NCBI RefSeq assembly: GCF_033115175.1
Contig: NC_084839.1
Span: forward strand, 35,449,501-35,513,500
DNA: 64,000 nt
Reading direction: 5' to 3'
Source: Lepus europaeus
Taxonomy: Eukaryota; Chordata; Mammalia; Lagomorpha; Leporidae
The notes beneath the pieces were generated by a model. It did not search any database. It was not told the DNA's origin and saw only the letters and a list, made by a program, of their open reading frames with translations. Position 1 is the first letter of the stretch, and each line of letters opens with the position of its first letter. Below are positions 46,790-57,423 of the stretch, in pieces. The position numbers were made by a program, and so were the translations under genes.

Positions 46790-47670
46790 ATTGCAGGCAC
46801 CCCCTGTGAGTTATGCTTCAGCTCAGTCCCTGCCACAGTGAGGCTGGGTCGCCCTGGGACTCACTTTACCCAGTAGAAAGTGCCAGACGTTTCCCCCTTC
46901 TGAGGATAGGCTTTAAGAAGGTCTGGGCCGGCGCCATGGCTCAACAGGCTAATCCTCTGCCTTGCGGCGCCGGCACACCGGGTTTTAGTCCCGGTCAGGG
47001 CACCGGATTCTGTCCCGGTTGCCCCTCTTCCAGGCCAGCTCTCTGCTCTGTCCCGGGGAGTGCAGTGGAGGATGGCCTAAGTGCTTGGGCCCTGCACCCC
47101 ATGGGAGACCAGGAGAAGCACATGGCTCCTGCCTTCAGAACCGCACGGTGCGCTGGCCGCGGTGGCCATTGGAGGGTGAACCAACAGCAAAGGAAGACCT
47201 TTCTCTCTGTCTCACTGTCCACTCTGCCTGTCAAAAATTAAAAAAAGAAAGAAAGAAAAAAGAAAAAAAAAAAAAAAAAAAAGAAGGTCTGGCAGCTCCT
47301 GCTTTTGTGAATTTTGGAAACCTGAGCAACATATCACCAACATGTCACGAGTCCTGCTACCCTATTGGCGGGATCTCGTGGAAGAACCCCACAGCGGGAG
47401 AAAGCCGCTGAGCTGATAGGGGAGAGAGGAGCTGGGTTCCCAAGAACCCCAGCTGAGCCCAGTCTTCTGGCCAGATGCATCAGTGAGGCCATCACAGGTA
47501 TTTTGGCCCCACTCGTGTCTGACTGAGACACCCCAAATGAGACCACCAAAAACTGTCATCCTGCCAAGCTTCAGCCAAGCCTCAGGAAAGAGAGACACGA
47601 TAAAATGGCTGTTGTTTTCAGCCGCTGAGTTTTGGGGTGGTTTGTTATGCAGTCAAAGATAACGGAAACA
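46790..47670 (+). mobile_element. MLT1-type LTR split by a SINE
   Basis: Left part has GGGACTCACTTTACCCAGTAGAAAGTG; right part ends GAGTTTTGGGGTGGTTTGTTATGCAG to AACGGAAACA. The two halves are separated by a forward type II SINE (46,925-47,283). The left boundary is approximate. Confidence 0.82.
46925..47283 (+). mobile_element. C-element SINE type II in an MLT1 LTR
   Basis: AAGAAGGTCTGG is present on both sides; A-rich tail with AAAG units. Confidence 0.96.
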
Positions 47671-48109
47671 GGCATGCCTAATCTTCTGTCAGGCCACCCA
47701 CTTCCTGCTCGAGTTCCAGAATATCCATCCCCAAAATCCAAGAACTGAAAAGAGTGAGGGGGTGAGGAGGAGAGATAGGGGAGCAGAGGAGAGACGAGCT
47801 GGCAAGATGTGCTACATGGGGTGAGGGGAAGTGGGAGACACCCTCTGTGGGTAGGGAATCCAAGGACTTTTGTACCCGGGAATGTCACAATTCAAATATG
47901 AAGCCCCCCCCCCTCCACCCCCTGTCACACTGCTATAAATACCTCTTATTTTCATCCAATCCTTAATAAAGACTACTACCCACAAATTGCTTTGCGTAAG
48001 CAGATTTTTGTGAAAATTAACAGAATTCCTGGCTGGATTCTTCCTAGGGAAAAAAAGGGAAAAAATTGAGAACTCCAAGGAAAGGACTTATGTACGCCCT
48101 CTTTCCCTG
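47671..48109. other. no recognisable gene; purine-rich block and a poly(C)
   Basis: A (GGGGAGGAGA)-like block at 47,755-47,800 and a C-run at about 47,905 are the only notable features. Confidence 0.4.
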
Positions 48110-48455
48110 CAGGTGGACTCAACTTGGGCTTGAATCATTAATTTGCCTTGGAAAATGGACTCTGATGGGATGTGACGTGCACCACTTCTGAACAGAACCT
48201 GCTAGCTGCACTGCGGGGTTTCCAGGCTGTTTGTCTCTGTGCCCTGCTGGGAGAAGGGTGCGCCCCCTCTAGGAGCTGGGCCTCAGCCTGGGTCACGGCA
48301 TGAGAAGACACACAGATCTGTTCTCCAACCATGGTGCGGAGTAGCGTTGCAACGGCCGAACCACAGAGCTGCTGGACTGGAACCTGAGTAGGAAATCAAC
48401 ACCTGTTGTCAGTTACTGAGGTTTTCAGCTTGTTACCCCGCATCATCTCCCAAAA
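48110..48455 (+). mobile_element. diverged MLT1-like LTR
   Basis: GACTCTGATGGGATG, GCATGAGAAGACAC and a 3' portion GTCAGTTACTGAGGTTTTCAG with TTGTTACCCCGCATCA recall an old MLT1 LTR. Ends are approximate. Confidence 0.55.
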
Positions 48456-48589
48456 CCCAAACGAAGGGCTTCCAGAAGTAAGAAAGCAATCTGGTCATTT
48501 ACAGCGCCCACCCCATATTTCATTATATTTTTGTCCTACCAAAATGAAAGACACTGGGAAATAAGATTGGAGCTGTCAGTGCATTTGTT

Positions 48590-48800
48590 TCTGCAGAATC
48601 CAGTCAAACATATCAACACTCCTAAAAATATTCCCACCTTATGATCCCACCATTTTATTTGCAATGATTTATTGGAGGTAATTAGTAGCAGTGTAGTGAA
48701 GATTCAGCTACCAAATGAGGCATGCAGCCTTTTCTATAACAGCAGTCATCAGAAACAGCATAATACATACTAGACATTAATTATGATGTTAGAACTTTTT
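48590..48800 (+). mobile_element. probable L1M fragment, sense
   Basis: CACCTTATGATCCCACCATT and the following ATTTATTGGAGGTAATTAG stretch recall the ORF2-end region of old L1M. Weak. Confidence 0.4.
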
Positions 48801-48826
48801 AAAAAATTCCTTTAAAATAAAAACTT

Positions 48827-49132
48827 GGGGGCTGGTGGTGTGGCATAGCTGATTAGGCAAGCCACCTGCAATGCCGGCATCCCATCTGTGCAATGGTTTG
48901 AGTCCCACCTGCTTCACTTCCTATCCAGCTCCCTGTGAATAAACCTGGGAAGCAGCAGAAGATGGCCCAAGTCCTTGGACCACTGCACCCATGAGAGAGA
49001 CCCAGATGAAGCCCCTGGCTTCGGATCGGCCCAACTCTGGCAGCCATGTGGGAAGTGAACCTGTGGATAGAAGTGCTCTCTCTCTCTCTCTCTCTGTAAA
49101 CTCTGCCTTTCAAATAAATAAATAAATCCTAA
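48827..49132 (+). mobile_element. C-element SINE type I
   Basis: Similar TAAAAACTTG and TAAATACTTG flanks; (CT)n interior. Confidence 0.94.
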
Positions 49133-49283
49133 AAATTAAATAAATACTTGATGAATTTGTAAGAAGTTTAAGAAGACTCAATAGTCTGTTCAGTAAAAAC
49201 AAAACATTTCCTACTCTTAGCCCTCCTTGAAGGCAACTGAAGCCAGTTTCTCCTTCAATCCTTCCAGATACATTCTCTCCATC

Positions 49284-49380
49284 TATCTGTATCATCTCTA
49301 TCTTCTGTATCTCTCCCTTCATCTCTATCTGTATCTATATCCATATCTATACCAATATCTGTATCCAGATATCCAATTTA
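49284..49380. repeat. (CTATCT/CTGTAT)n imperfect microsatellite
   Basis: A hexamer-like pyrimidine-rich array of about 95 bp within the L1M relic. Frames across it read a LYLYLY-like pattern and are not genes. Confidence 0.88.
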
Positions 49381-49469
49381 TGTATATTGTAGCAGGTTAC
49401 ACATTGTTCTTGTATTTATTTCATTAGCAATTAGGCTTGTATTTATTTCATTAACAACAGCACACTTTA

Positions 49470-49765
49470 TTTTATTTTATTTTATTTATTTATTTTTTTG
49501 AGAGGTGGAGAGACAGAGACAGAAAGAGAGGGCTCCCATCTGCTGGTTCATTCTCCAAATGCAGAGCTGAGCCATGCCTGGGACTCAGGAACTGAATCCG
49601 AATCTTCCACATGGGTAGCAGGAATCCAACTACTGGAACCATCAAGACCAGCTCCCAAAGTCCACACTGGCGGGAAGCTGGAGCTGGGAACTGGAGTGGG
49701 ATGCACACCCACTTCAATATGTTTGTGATGTCCTAACTAGCATTTGAACTGCAAGGCCAAATGTT
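49470..49765 (-). mobile_element. C-element SINE, old divergent subgroup, antisense
   Basis: (TTTTA)n tail then GAGAGGTGGAGAGACAGAGA; head decayed at GCAAGGCCAAATGTTG. Confidence 0.82.
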
Positions 49766-50056
49766 GACAGTGGCTTTTTACACTGAATCCAGGTGATGTT
49801 CAATATGAGCGCCTCATTCGTTTAAACAGTCACAGAGCATTCCTTTGATGCATCTCCCCTAATTTATCTAGCCATTTTGAGAGGATCACATTTGTGGAAA
49901 GTTTGTAGAAGAACATTTAATAACATAAATACATGTTCATGATTTATTAAGTGAAAAAATGAGGCCAATTATAAAATGTTGAAGTGCTGAACTAATCTAT
50001 GAGACTACAAGAAGTTCTTTTTTAAAAATATTATTTAAGTTAGACAAGTTTCAGCT

Positions 50057-50418
50057 GGGCCGTGGCTCAACAGGCTAATCCTCCGCCCTGCGGCGCCGCA
50101 CACCGGGTTCTAGTCCCGGTCGGGGCACCGGATTCTGTCCCGGTTGCCCCTCTTCCAGGCCAGCTCTCTGCTATGGCCCGGGAGTGCAGTGGAGGATGGC
50201 CCAAGTCCTTGGGCCCTGCACCCCATGGGAGACCAGGAGAAGCACCTGGCTTCTGCCTTCGGATCAGCGCGTTGCGCCGGCAGCAGCACACCGGCTGCGG
50301 TGGCCATTGGAGGGTGAACCAACGGCAAAGGAAGACCTTTCTCTCTGTCTCTCCTCTCTCACTGTTCACTCTGCCTGTCAAAAAATTAAAAAAAAGAAAG
50401 AAAGAAAGAAAGAAAGGA
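50057..50418 (+). mobile_element. C-element SINE type II, head slightly truncated
   Basis: Starts at GGGCCGTGGCTCAACAGGC; tail expands into (GAAA)n. Confidence 0.94.
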
Positions 50419-50429
50419 AAAAACAAAAT

Positions 50430-50970
50430 GTGCATTTCACTCCAATACATTGCATTTTAGGTACTCTATTTGTTGCCTCGGATCAGGGAAACCATGTGAT
50501 GTCTGTCTTTTTGGGACTGGCTTATTTCATTAAGTATAATGCTTTCCAGTTGTGTCTATCTTGTTGCAAAAGACAGGATTTCATTTTTTTTTTTACAGCT
50601 GAGTAATACTCCATAATGTATGTATACCATAATTTCTTTATCCAGCCAACAGTTGATGAGTTCTGGGTTGATTCCATATCTTAGCTATTGTGAATTGTGC
50701 TGCAGTGAACATGGGGGTACAGATAACTTCGAGATGCTGGTTCCTTTTGGTTTGGGTAATTTCCCAGGAGTGGGGTGGCTGAGTCATATTGTAGGTCTAT
50801 ATTTAGATTTCTGAGGTAGCTCCATACTGTCTTCCATAGTGGCTGTACCAGTTTACATTCCCACCAACAGTGGATTAGGGCACCTTTTTCCCTACATCTT
50901 CAGCAGCATTTGTTGTTTGTTGATTTCTGTATGAGAGCCATTCTAATTGGAGTGATGGTTTTGATTTGCC
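50430..50970 (-). mobile_element. L1 ORF2 3' end, antisense, relatively well preserved
   Basis: GGCTTATTTCATTAAGTATA, CAGCTGAGTAATACTCCATA, ATTGTGAATTGTGCTGCAGT, CCAGGAGTGGGGTGGCTGAG and CATTCCCACCAACAGTGGAT: closer to modern L1 than the other antisense pieces here. Confidence 0.9.
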
Positions 50971-51564
50971 TACAAGTAGCTTGAACAGTACTTAGGACAC
51001 ACGTACACACTCTCATGTGAAAGCTTGGCATTTGCCATTACAAATTCCTGCAATGACACATCTAATGTATCCTCTGTCCTAGTGAGCTGGCTTTGTAACC
51101 AGGGAAACAGCCCTGATTCATGATCTAAGGAGATACTGGGAAGATAGTGCAGCAGAGATAGCACATAAATTATATTGGCTTCTGGGTACTTAGTGAGCTT
51201 ACCACACTTTTCTTATCTATGTTTGAGGTCAACCAAGGAATGGGCTGAATCACCTCCTCCTCTTTGGCTTGCTAATAGAGTTAGAAATACATCAGGGCAG
51301 ACTCAACACCAGAGGCCTCCCAGTTCTTCAGAAGTTGTAAAACCAACCTTAGGGGAAAAATTAGGTGGAGTCCTTGCAATCAGGCCCTAGCGATCAGCCT
51401 GCCATGCTCCATCTGAGTCTTTGCTTTCAACATCTCCCTGGCTGGATGCTTTGGGAAGCAAGAGGAGGGGAGACTCGTTAGGACTCTCATAGACTGAAAA
51501 GCCTGCCATAGCTGGAACTTATCTCTGCTATCTGCAAGCGGTGTTCATGTAGAAGCAAGCATTT

Positions 51565-51893
51565 TTTTAAAAGATGCTATTTATTTATTTGAAAGTCAGA
51601 GTTACAGAAAGACAGAAGAGAGACACAGAGAGAGATCTTCTATCTGCTGGTTCACACCCCAAATGGCCATAATGGCCGGGGCTGGGCCAGGAGGAAGCCA
51701 GGAGCCAGGTGGCCTTCTTCTGGGTCTCCCATGTGGGTGCAGGGGCTCAGGGGCTTAGGCCATCTTCCACTGCTTTCCCAGGTACACTAGCAGGAAGCTG
51801 GATCTGAAGTGGAGCAGCCAGTACCCGAACTGGTGCCCATAGGGGACACCAGTACTACAGGCAGCAGTTTACCTGCTGTGCCACAATGCCAGC
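51565..51893 (-). mobile_element. C-element SINE type I, antisense
   Basis: AAGCATTTTTT flanks both sides. Confidence 0.94.
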
Positions 51894-52935
51894 CATAGTA
51901 AGCATTTTTTAAAAACTTTTTATTTTGGAATAATTCTTGAGTTACACAAAAGTTGCAAAGATAATACTGGTAATTCCTGGGGCTGGCGCTGTGGCACAGT
52001 GGGTTAACGTTCTGGCCTGAGGCGCCAGTGTCCCATGTGGGTGCCGGTTTGGGTCCTGGCTGCTCCACTTCCTATCTGGCTCTCTGCTGTGGCCTGGGAA
52101 AGTAGTATAAGATGGCCCAGGTCCTTGGGCCCCTGCGCCTGCATGGGGGACCCAGAGGAAACTCCTGGCTCCTGGCTTCTGGCTTCGGATCGGCTCAGCT
52201 CCAGCCGTTGTGGCCAATTGGGGAGTGAACCAGCAGATGGAAGACCTCTCTTCTCTCTCTGCCTCTCCTCTCTCTGTGTTCATAAATCCTTTTTTTTTTT
52301 TAAAAAAAAAAAATACTGATAATTCCTGTTACCCTTCAACCACTTTCAGCTGAAGTTAACATCTGACGTTACAGAAGCCAGCATGGTACATTAACTAGAG
52401 TCTGGATTTTATTTGGATGTCACCATTTTTGTTTTCCACAAATATCTTTTTCCTTTTCTAGTGTGTGATCCGAGATTGCACATTGCCTTCCGCTGTCATG
52501 ACTCACTAGCCTCTTCTGCTCTGTGATAGGTTCTTGATCTTTGTCTTTTGTGACCTTGACAGTTTGGAGGAACACGGTCATGTATTTTGTAGACTGTACT
52601 TCAGTTTGGTATTCTTTCCTCATGACCACACAGGGCTTACGGGTTGCTGGAAGAATACCAGTGGTGTAGAGTTCTCATCTCACCAGATCGGGTGTATGAC
52701 ACCTCCATGATTTGTCACTGGTGATGCTAACCTGGATCACATGGTTAAAGTGCAGTCCACCACTTTAAAGTCATTACTTTGTTTTTCTCTTCCCATACTC
52801 TATTCTTTGGGAGAATGATTTAAGTCCTATCCAAACTCAAAGGGAAGAAGAATGAGATCCATCTCTTAGAGGAATTTATTTGGAATTCTTTTGTATGGAG
52901 GATTTGTCTCTGCTATCTTTATCTACCACCCAGTT
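51894..52935 (-). mobile_element. L1M 3' UTR, antisense, split by a SINE
   Basis: GAGTTACACAAAAGTTGCAA, then after the SINE GTTACCCTTCAACCACTTTC, GATCTTTGTCTTTTGTGACC, GGTGATGCTAACCTGGATCA and AAAGTCATTACTTTG. The long 3' UTR of an old L1M in antisense. Confidence 0.85.
51980..52311 (+). mobile_element. C-element SINE type I
   Basis: ATACTGNTAATTCCTG at 51,964-51,979 and 52,312-52,327 is a 16-bp duplication with one difference. The tail has a T-run followed by an A-run. Confidence 0.96.
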
Positions 52936-52991
52936 TGTTTATGCAGTAATTTATATATACAAGTTTTTTTTTTTTTAACAGTAATAAGTTC

Positions 52992-53310
52992 GGGGGCTGG
53001 AGCTGTGGCACAGGGGGTGAAAGCCCAGCCTGCAGTGCCGGCATCCCATATGGGTGCCAGTTTGAGTCCCGGCTGCTCCATTTCCGATCCAGCTCTCTGC
53101 TATGGCCTGGGAAAGCAGTGGAAGATGGCCCAAGTCCTTGGGGCCCTGCACCCAGAAGAAGCTCCTGGCTTTGGATCAGCTCATCTCTGGCCATAGTGGC
53201 CATTTGTGAAGTGAATCTGTGATGAAAGGGCTCTCTCTCTGGCTCTACATCTCTCTGTAATTCTGTCTTTTAAATAAATAAAATAAATCTTTTTTTTTTT
53301 AAAAAAAAGA
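52992..53310 (+). mobile_element. C-element SINE type I
   Basis: AGTAATAAG on both sides; the tail again ends in T-run then A-run. Confidence 0.95.
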
Positions 53311-53436
53311 GTAATAAGCTCCTTGTTGCAATACAAGGGGTTAGGTCATTACTTACACCTTTAGTGCAGCTGATGCTCCCAGTGATAATGAATGGAGATT
53401 CCTCTACAGGGTCCTAAAGATTTAAGAGCCAGGGCT

Positions 53437-53764
53437 CTCCAGACTGGCATTGTGGGGTAGTAAAGCCACCTCTTGTGATGCCGGCATCTCATATGGATGA
53501 CAGTTTGAGTCCCAGCTGCTCCACTTCCAGTTCAGCTCCCTGATAATGGCCTGGGAAAAGCAGCAGAGGACGGCCCAAGTCCTTGGGCCCCTGCACCCAC
53601 TTGGGAGACCTGGTTGAAGCTCCTGGCTTCAGGCTGGCTCAGCCCTGGCCCTTGCAGCCATCTAGGGAATGAACCAGAGGGTGGAAGATCTCTCTCATGC
53701 TCTCTCTCTCTCTTTAGTTCTGACTTTCAAATAAGTAAATAAATCTTAAAAAAAAAAAAAAAAA
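53437..53764 (+). mobile_element. C-element SINE type I
   Basis: AGAGCCAGGG-like left and AGAGCCACAG right flanks; 18-base A-run. Confidence 0.92.
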
Positions 53765-53774
53765 ACAGAGCCAC

Positions 53775-53990
53775 AGAGACAGCTGAATCCCAGTGCTGTT
53801 ACATATTGGATTTATTAATAGCTAGGGAAAATTTCTTACATTCTATACTCAATCTCCTTTTTCTTTAAGAGAATGAATCGATTAAATACAAAGAGCACTA
53901 TTATATAGGAATGTAAAGATTTAATGAGATAATTCACTTTAAACCAATAGCATGGAATCCAACATAAAAATATGAATATATACTATTAGG
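53775..53990 (+). mobile_element. MIR fragment, sense
   Basis: GAATCCCAGTGCTGTTACA, GGGAAAATTTCTTACATTC and TGTAAAGATTTAATGAGATA. Confidence 0.6.
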
Positions 53991-54099
53991 TGTTGTCTAT
54001 TACTCTTCTACTCATATGATTTAATTCTAATAAATTAGGAAATACATACATACGTATGCATTTGAGTACAGGAAAAGAAAGAGAAAGCAGTGATTGATG

Positions 54100-54960
54100 G
54101 CATCATTAGCAATTTCTGAAATTTTCTCTGCCTAATTGTACATTCTAACTTTTCTATAATAAACCTTTATCATTTTTAGCAAGATAAGAAATACTAAAAG
54201 TTAGTCCCCAGATTAATAACATCTGGCATTGAAACAACCACTGTCTCATACCACTGCTGGGAAGGGAACTTGCTAAATCCTTTCTGAGGAGCATCTCAGA
54301 AATAAGCAGCAGAAGCATTAATGTGCTGCAGACTCCCTGACTCAGCAGCTGTTTACCCAGATGAAATACTGTACGTCACAGAGATGTATCCAAATATTTA
54401 GTGCACCAGTTATAAAAGCCAAACCTGCTACAACTGAAGGCTTATATATATGAATTATGCTTTTGTGTATAGCCAAAAGACCATTTTGTAAAAGAGCATC
54501 TAATGAAAAGTTCTAAAAGTTCACAATTCATTTATGTGACCAAGGGCAGTTAGAAAGTATAGCCAGTATAATTTTATTGCTGTAAAGCACACAGAAAGAC
54601 ATGAACACATAGAGGATTGTTACAAAATCTTATCTAAACAGTAATAATGATTATCTCATGATAGTGAAGTAAGATCATGAGTGACTTTCTATTTTCTTAT
54701 TTGGGTTTATCTGTATTTTTCAGATTGCTTACAAAAAATCTGTATTAATTTTGGAAGTAGAACAGCCAATCCTGCTTTTAACGTGCTCTCCACAGACTTT
54801 GGAAAATACAAAAGCAAGCTGTAAAATGGTATTAAAGGCTGATGATATGAAACACTCTTCAACCATTTCATTATTTCATTTAGATTATCTCTTGTGATGG
54901 GGGATTGTGGGGAAATGTCTGGATATTTAAAATTTTTTTTACAGTGTATATAATGTTATC
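54100..54960 (+). mobile_element. old L1ME-like 3' end, sense
   Basis: GGGAAGGGAACTTGCTAAAT, ATGAGTGACTTTCTATTTTC and ATCTGTATTTTTCAGATTGC fit the 3' end of old L1ME. Highly diverged. Confidence 0.5.
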
Positions 54961-55021
54961 TCTATAACCTGAAAACTAAAGTAGGCTTTAAAAATTTTAA
55001 AACTACTTTAAGGGCTGTAAT

Positions 55022-55361
55022 TTTAAAAAAGATTTATTTATTTATTTGAAAAATCAGAGTTATAGGGAAGGAGCAGTAGAGGCAGAGGGAGAGAGAGAGA
55101 TCTTCTATCCTCTGGTTCATGCCTCAGATGGCTGCAACAGCCAGGACTGGGCCAGCCAAAGCCAAAGACTTGATTTTAGACTTCTTCTGGATATCCCACA
55201 TGGGTGCAGAGATCCAAGGACTTGGGCCATCTTCTGTTGCTTTCCCAGATGTATTAGCAGGGAGCTGGATCTGAAGTGGAGCAGCTGGGACTTGAACCAC
55301 ACCCATATGAGATGCCAGCACTGCAGGCAGTGGCTTTACCTGCTATACCATAGTGCTGGCC
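55022..55361 (-). mobile_element. C-element SINE type I, antisense
   Basis: Tail AGATTTATTTATTTATTTGA; head CCATAGTGCTGGCCC. Confidence 0.94.
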
Positions 55362-55468
55362 CAATATTTTATGCCCCCTAAAATTTTCCTGGTTTTGGAC
55401 ATTTAGGGTTATTTCCACCTTTTCATGATCACAACTAATGATAATGTCATGATAAAGTCTTTGTTCTT

Positions 55469-55765
55469 GGGGCTGGTGCTGTGGCGTAGCGGGTAAAGCC
55501 CCATTCGTTTCCCATCTGCTCTATTTCTGATCCAGCTCTCTGCTATGGCCTAGGAAAGCAGTGGAAGATGGCCCATGTGCATGGGCACCGGTGTGGGAGA
55601 TCCAAGAAGCTCCTAGCTGCTGGCTTCTGGCTTCGGATAGGCTCAGCACCGGCTATTGCAGTCATTTGGGGAGTGAACCAGCAGATGGAAGATCTTTGTC
55701 TCTTCCTCTCTCTGTAATTCTGCCTCTCAAATAAATCAATCAATCTGAAAAAAAAAAAAAAAAGA
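55469..55765 (+). mobile_element. C-element SINE type I with head deletion
   Basis: About 40 bp is missing between GTAAAGCCCCA and TTCGTTTCCC. Confidence 0.92.
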
Positions 55766-55927
55766 AGAAGAACAACTAGAGAGATGATGGCAAGAGTCTC
55801 AGGGTATTAATCCACTAAGCTAACTTGATGGGGACTAATTCACAGGTGCTATTCTAGTATGGATACGAGAAGAGGGAATGCAGTATTCCCTGGTTTTGAC
55901 ATCTATTCTACTAAAAAATAAAACTGT

Positions 55928-56232
55928 GGGGCCAGCACCATGGTGTAGCAGGTAAAGCCGCCGCCTGCAGGGCCAGCATCTCATATGAGTCTTGGCTGTT
56001 CCACTTCTGACCCAGCTCTCTGCTATGGCCTGGGAAGGTAGTAGAAAATGGCCCAAGTCCTTGGACCCCTGCACCTGCATGGGAGACCCAGAAGAAGCTC
56101 CTGTCTCCTGGCTTCAGATCAGCACAGCTCTGGCTGTTATGGCCAACTGGGGAGTGAACCAGCGGATGGAAACTCCACCCGCACCCGCCTCTACTTCTCT
56201 CTGTGTAACTCTGACTTTCTAATAAATAAATC

Positions 56233-56265
<33 letters not shown>
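55928..56265 (+). mobile_element. C-element SINE type I
   Basis: Terminal A-run of more than 20; AAAACTGTG and AAACCTGTG flanks. Confidence 0.95.
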
Positions 56266-56269
<4 letters not shown>

Positions 56270-56806
56270 TGCTTTTAAAAAATAGCAGTTTTATTGAGAC
56301 TTAGTTAATTTATCATAAAATTCACCCATTTAAAGTATATAATTGCTTTTTTAAAAAGATTTATTTATTTCACTTGAAAGTCAGAGTTACACAGAAAGAG
56401 AAGTAGAGGCAGAGAGGTCTTCCATCTGATGATTCACTCCCCAGTTTGCCGCCACGGCCGGAGCTGCGCCGATCCGAGCCAGGAGCCGGGAGCTTCTTCC
56501 AGGTCTCCCAAGTGGATGCAGGGGCCCAAGGACTTGGGTCATCTTCTACTGCTTTCCCAGGCCACAGCAGAGAGCTGGACAGGAAGTGGAGCAGCCGGGT
56601 TTCGAACTGGAGCCCATATGGGATGCCGGCACTTCAGGCCAGGGTGTTAACCCACTGAGCTACAGCGCCGGCCCCAGTATATAATTGCTTTTAGGTATAT
56701 ACACAGATTGTGCAATCATCACCAATATATTTTTGAACAAATTCTTCATCATTGCTTTTCGAAATTAGTTTTCCATTTTATTTTTATTTATTTATTTTTG
56801 ATATTT
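56266..56806 (-). mobile_element. L1M 3' UTR, antisense, split by a SINE
   Basis: AGTTTTATTGAGACTTAGTT and AAAATTCACCCATTTAAAGT at the left; TGTGCAATCATCACCAATAT at the right of SINE 56,351-56,675. The A-rich tail of the minus-strand retroposon begins near 56,785. Confidence 0.82.
56351..56675 (-). mobile_element. C-element SINE type I, antisense
   Basis: Perfect 17-bp duplication AGTATATAATTGCTTTT at 56,334-56,350 and 56,676-56,692. Confidence 0.97.
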
Positions 56807-56821
56807 AAAAGGATTTATTAG
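56807..56821. repeat. target-site duplication, left copy (CAMTA1 retrocopy)
   Basis: AAAAGGATTTATTAG, identical to 57,409-57,423. It abuts the first base of the copied 5' UTR. Confidence 0.92.
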
Positions 56822-56898
56822 GGCGGCGGGGTGGCTGGGCCGGCGGCGGCGGCGGTACGAGGCGCGCGCTCGGGGTCCCGGTCGCGAGGAGGAGGAGG

Positions 56899-57141
56899 AT
56901 GTGGCGCGCGGAGGGGAAATGGCTGCCGAAAACAAGCCGGAAGAGCGTTTCCCAAAGTGTATTCTGCGGAACTAGCACCTACTGTGTTCTCAACACCGTG
57001 CCACCTATAGAAGATGATCATGGGAACAGCAATAGTAGTCATGTAAAAATCTTTTTACCGAAAAAGCTGCTTGAATGTCTGCCGAAATGTTCAAGTTTAC
57101 CAAAAGAGAGGCACCGTTGGAACACTAATGAGAGATCATGA
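56899..57141 (+). CDS. intact 80-aa frame of the CAMTA1 retrocopy
   Basis: The frame opens MWRAEGKWLPKTSRKS and passes FLPKKLLECLPKC before ending WNTNERS-stop. Residues 1 to about 78 match my memory of the CAMTA1 N-terminus. Only the first part of the CG-1 domain is present (from about residue 48), so DNA binding is not expected. The basic opening KWLPKTSRK could be a targeting signal. The frame is undamaged, but that could reflect youth rather than selection. Nothing within a few hundred bases upstream looks like a promoter apart from the copied GC-rich leader. Translation is not assumed. Confidence 0.5.
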   Translation: MWRAEGKWLPKTSRKSVSQSVFCGTSTYCVLNTVPPIEDDHGNSNSSHVKIFLPKKLLECLPKCSSLPKERHRWNTNERS

Positions 57142-57367
57142 TGCAGCCGTCCTTTTGGATTTCTTTTTAATAATGTGTGACCCTTCACCTTTGATCCCCT
57201 GACCTGCATTACCTTGGTAACCATTTCATTTTTTAATTTAATTTCATTTTTTAATTTTGGTGTACAAGCTGTAACATTTCATCTCTCAAAGTGTAACACG
57301 CTGATTTCCTCAAATAGAGATACCCCTTTGAGTGATAAATTTGCAAAATGCTGTCTTCATTTTCTGT

Positions 57368-57373
57368 ATTAAA
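57368..57373 (+). promoter_or_regulatory. poly(A) signal ATTAAA of the CAMTA1 retrocopy
   Basis: ATTAAA lies about 25 bp before the start of the A-run that ends the retrocopy, the normal spacing for cleavage. It marks the 3' end of the short template mRNA. Confidence 0.85.
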
Positions 57374-57408
57374 ATTCATTTCAGTTTTAAAAATTAAAAA
57401 AAAAAAAA

Positions 57409-57423
57409 AAAAGGATTTATTAG
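57409..57423. repeat. target-site duplication, right copy (CAMTA1 retrocopy)
   Basis: Identical to 56,807-56,821; follows the poly(A) tract directly. Confidence 0.92.

Larger units (their letters stand above)
49180..49990 (-). mobile_element. L1M 3' fragment, antisense, split by an old SINE
   Basis: GGCAACTGAAGCCAGTTTCT with CCTTCCAGATACATTCTC on the left, and GAGCGCCTCATTCG with ATTTATCTAGCCATTTTGAG on the right, fit one antisense L1M whose middle is a (CTATCT)n-like array and an old SINE. Confidence 0.65.
56822..57408 (+). pseudogene. CAMTA1: processed retrocopy of a short CAMTA1 mRNA
   Basis: An intronless copy of the 5' part of CAMTA1, a calmodulin-binding transcription activator whose CG-1 DNA-binding domain begins in this region. 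It carries a GC-rich 5' UTR, the opening frame (next entry), a roughly 270-bp 3' tail with ATTAAA at 57,368, and a poly(A) run. It is bounded by perfect 15-bp direct repeats (56,807-56,821 and 57,409-57,423), and the upstream site reads TTT/AAAA, as cut by L1 endonuclease. In the parent gene these residues come from separate exons, so the joined sequence shows a spliced RNA template. The copy diverges from the main CAMTA1 product straight after NTNE, reading RS-stop, which implies a template that used an alternative, early-polyadenylated last exon. Perfect repeats and an undamaged frame suggest a young insertion. Confidence 0.9.

Noticed and set aside
49227..49427. Membrane-like LYLYLY frame
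   Set aside because: Translation of an imperfect CTATCT/CTGTAT microsatellite inside an L1 relic.
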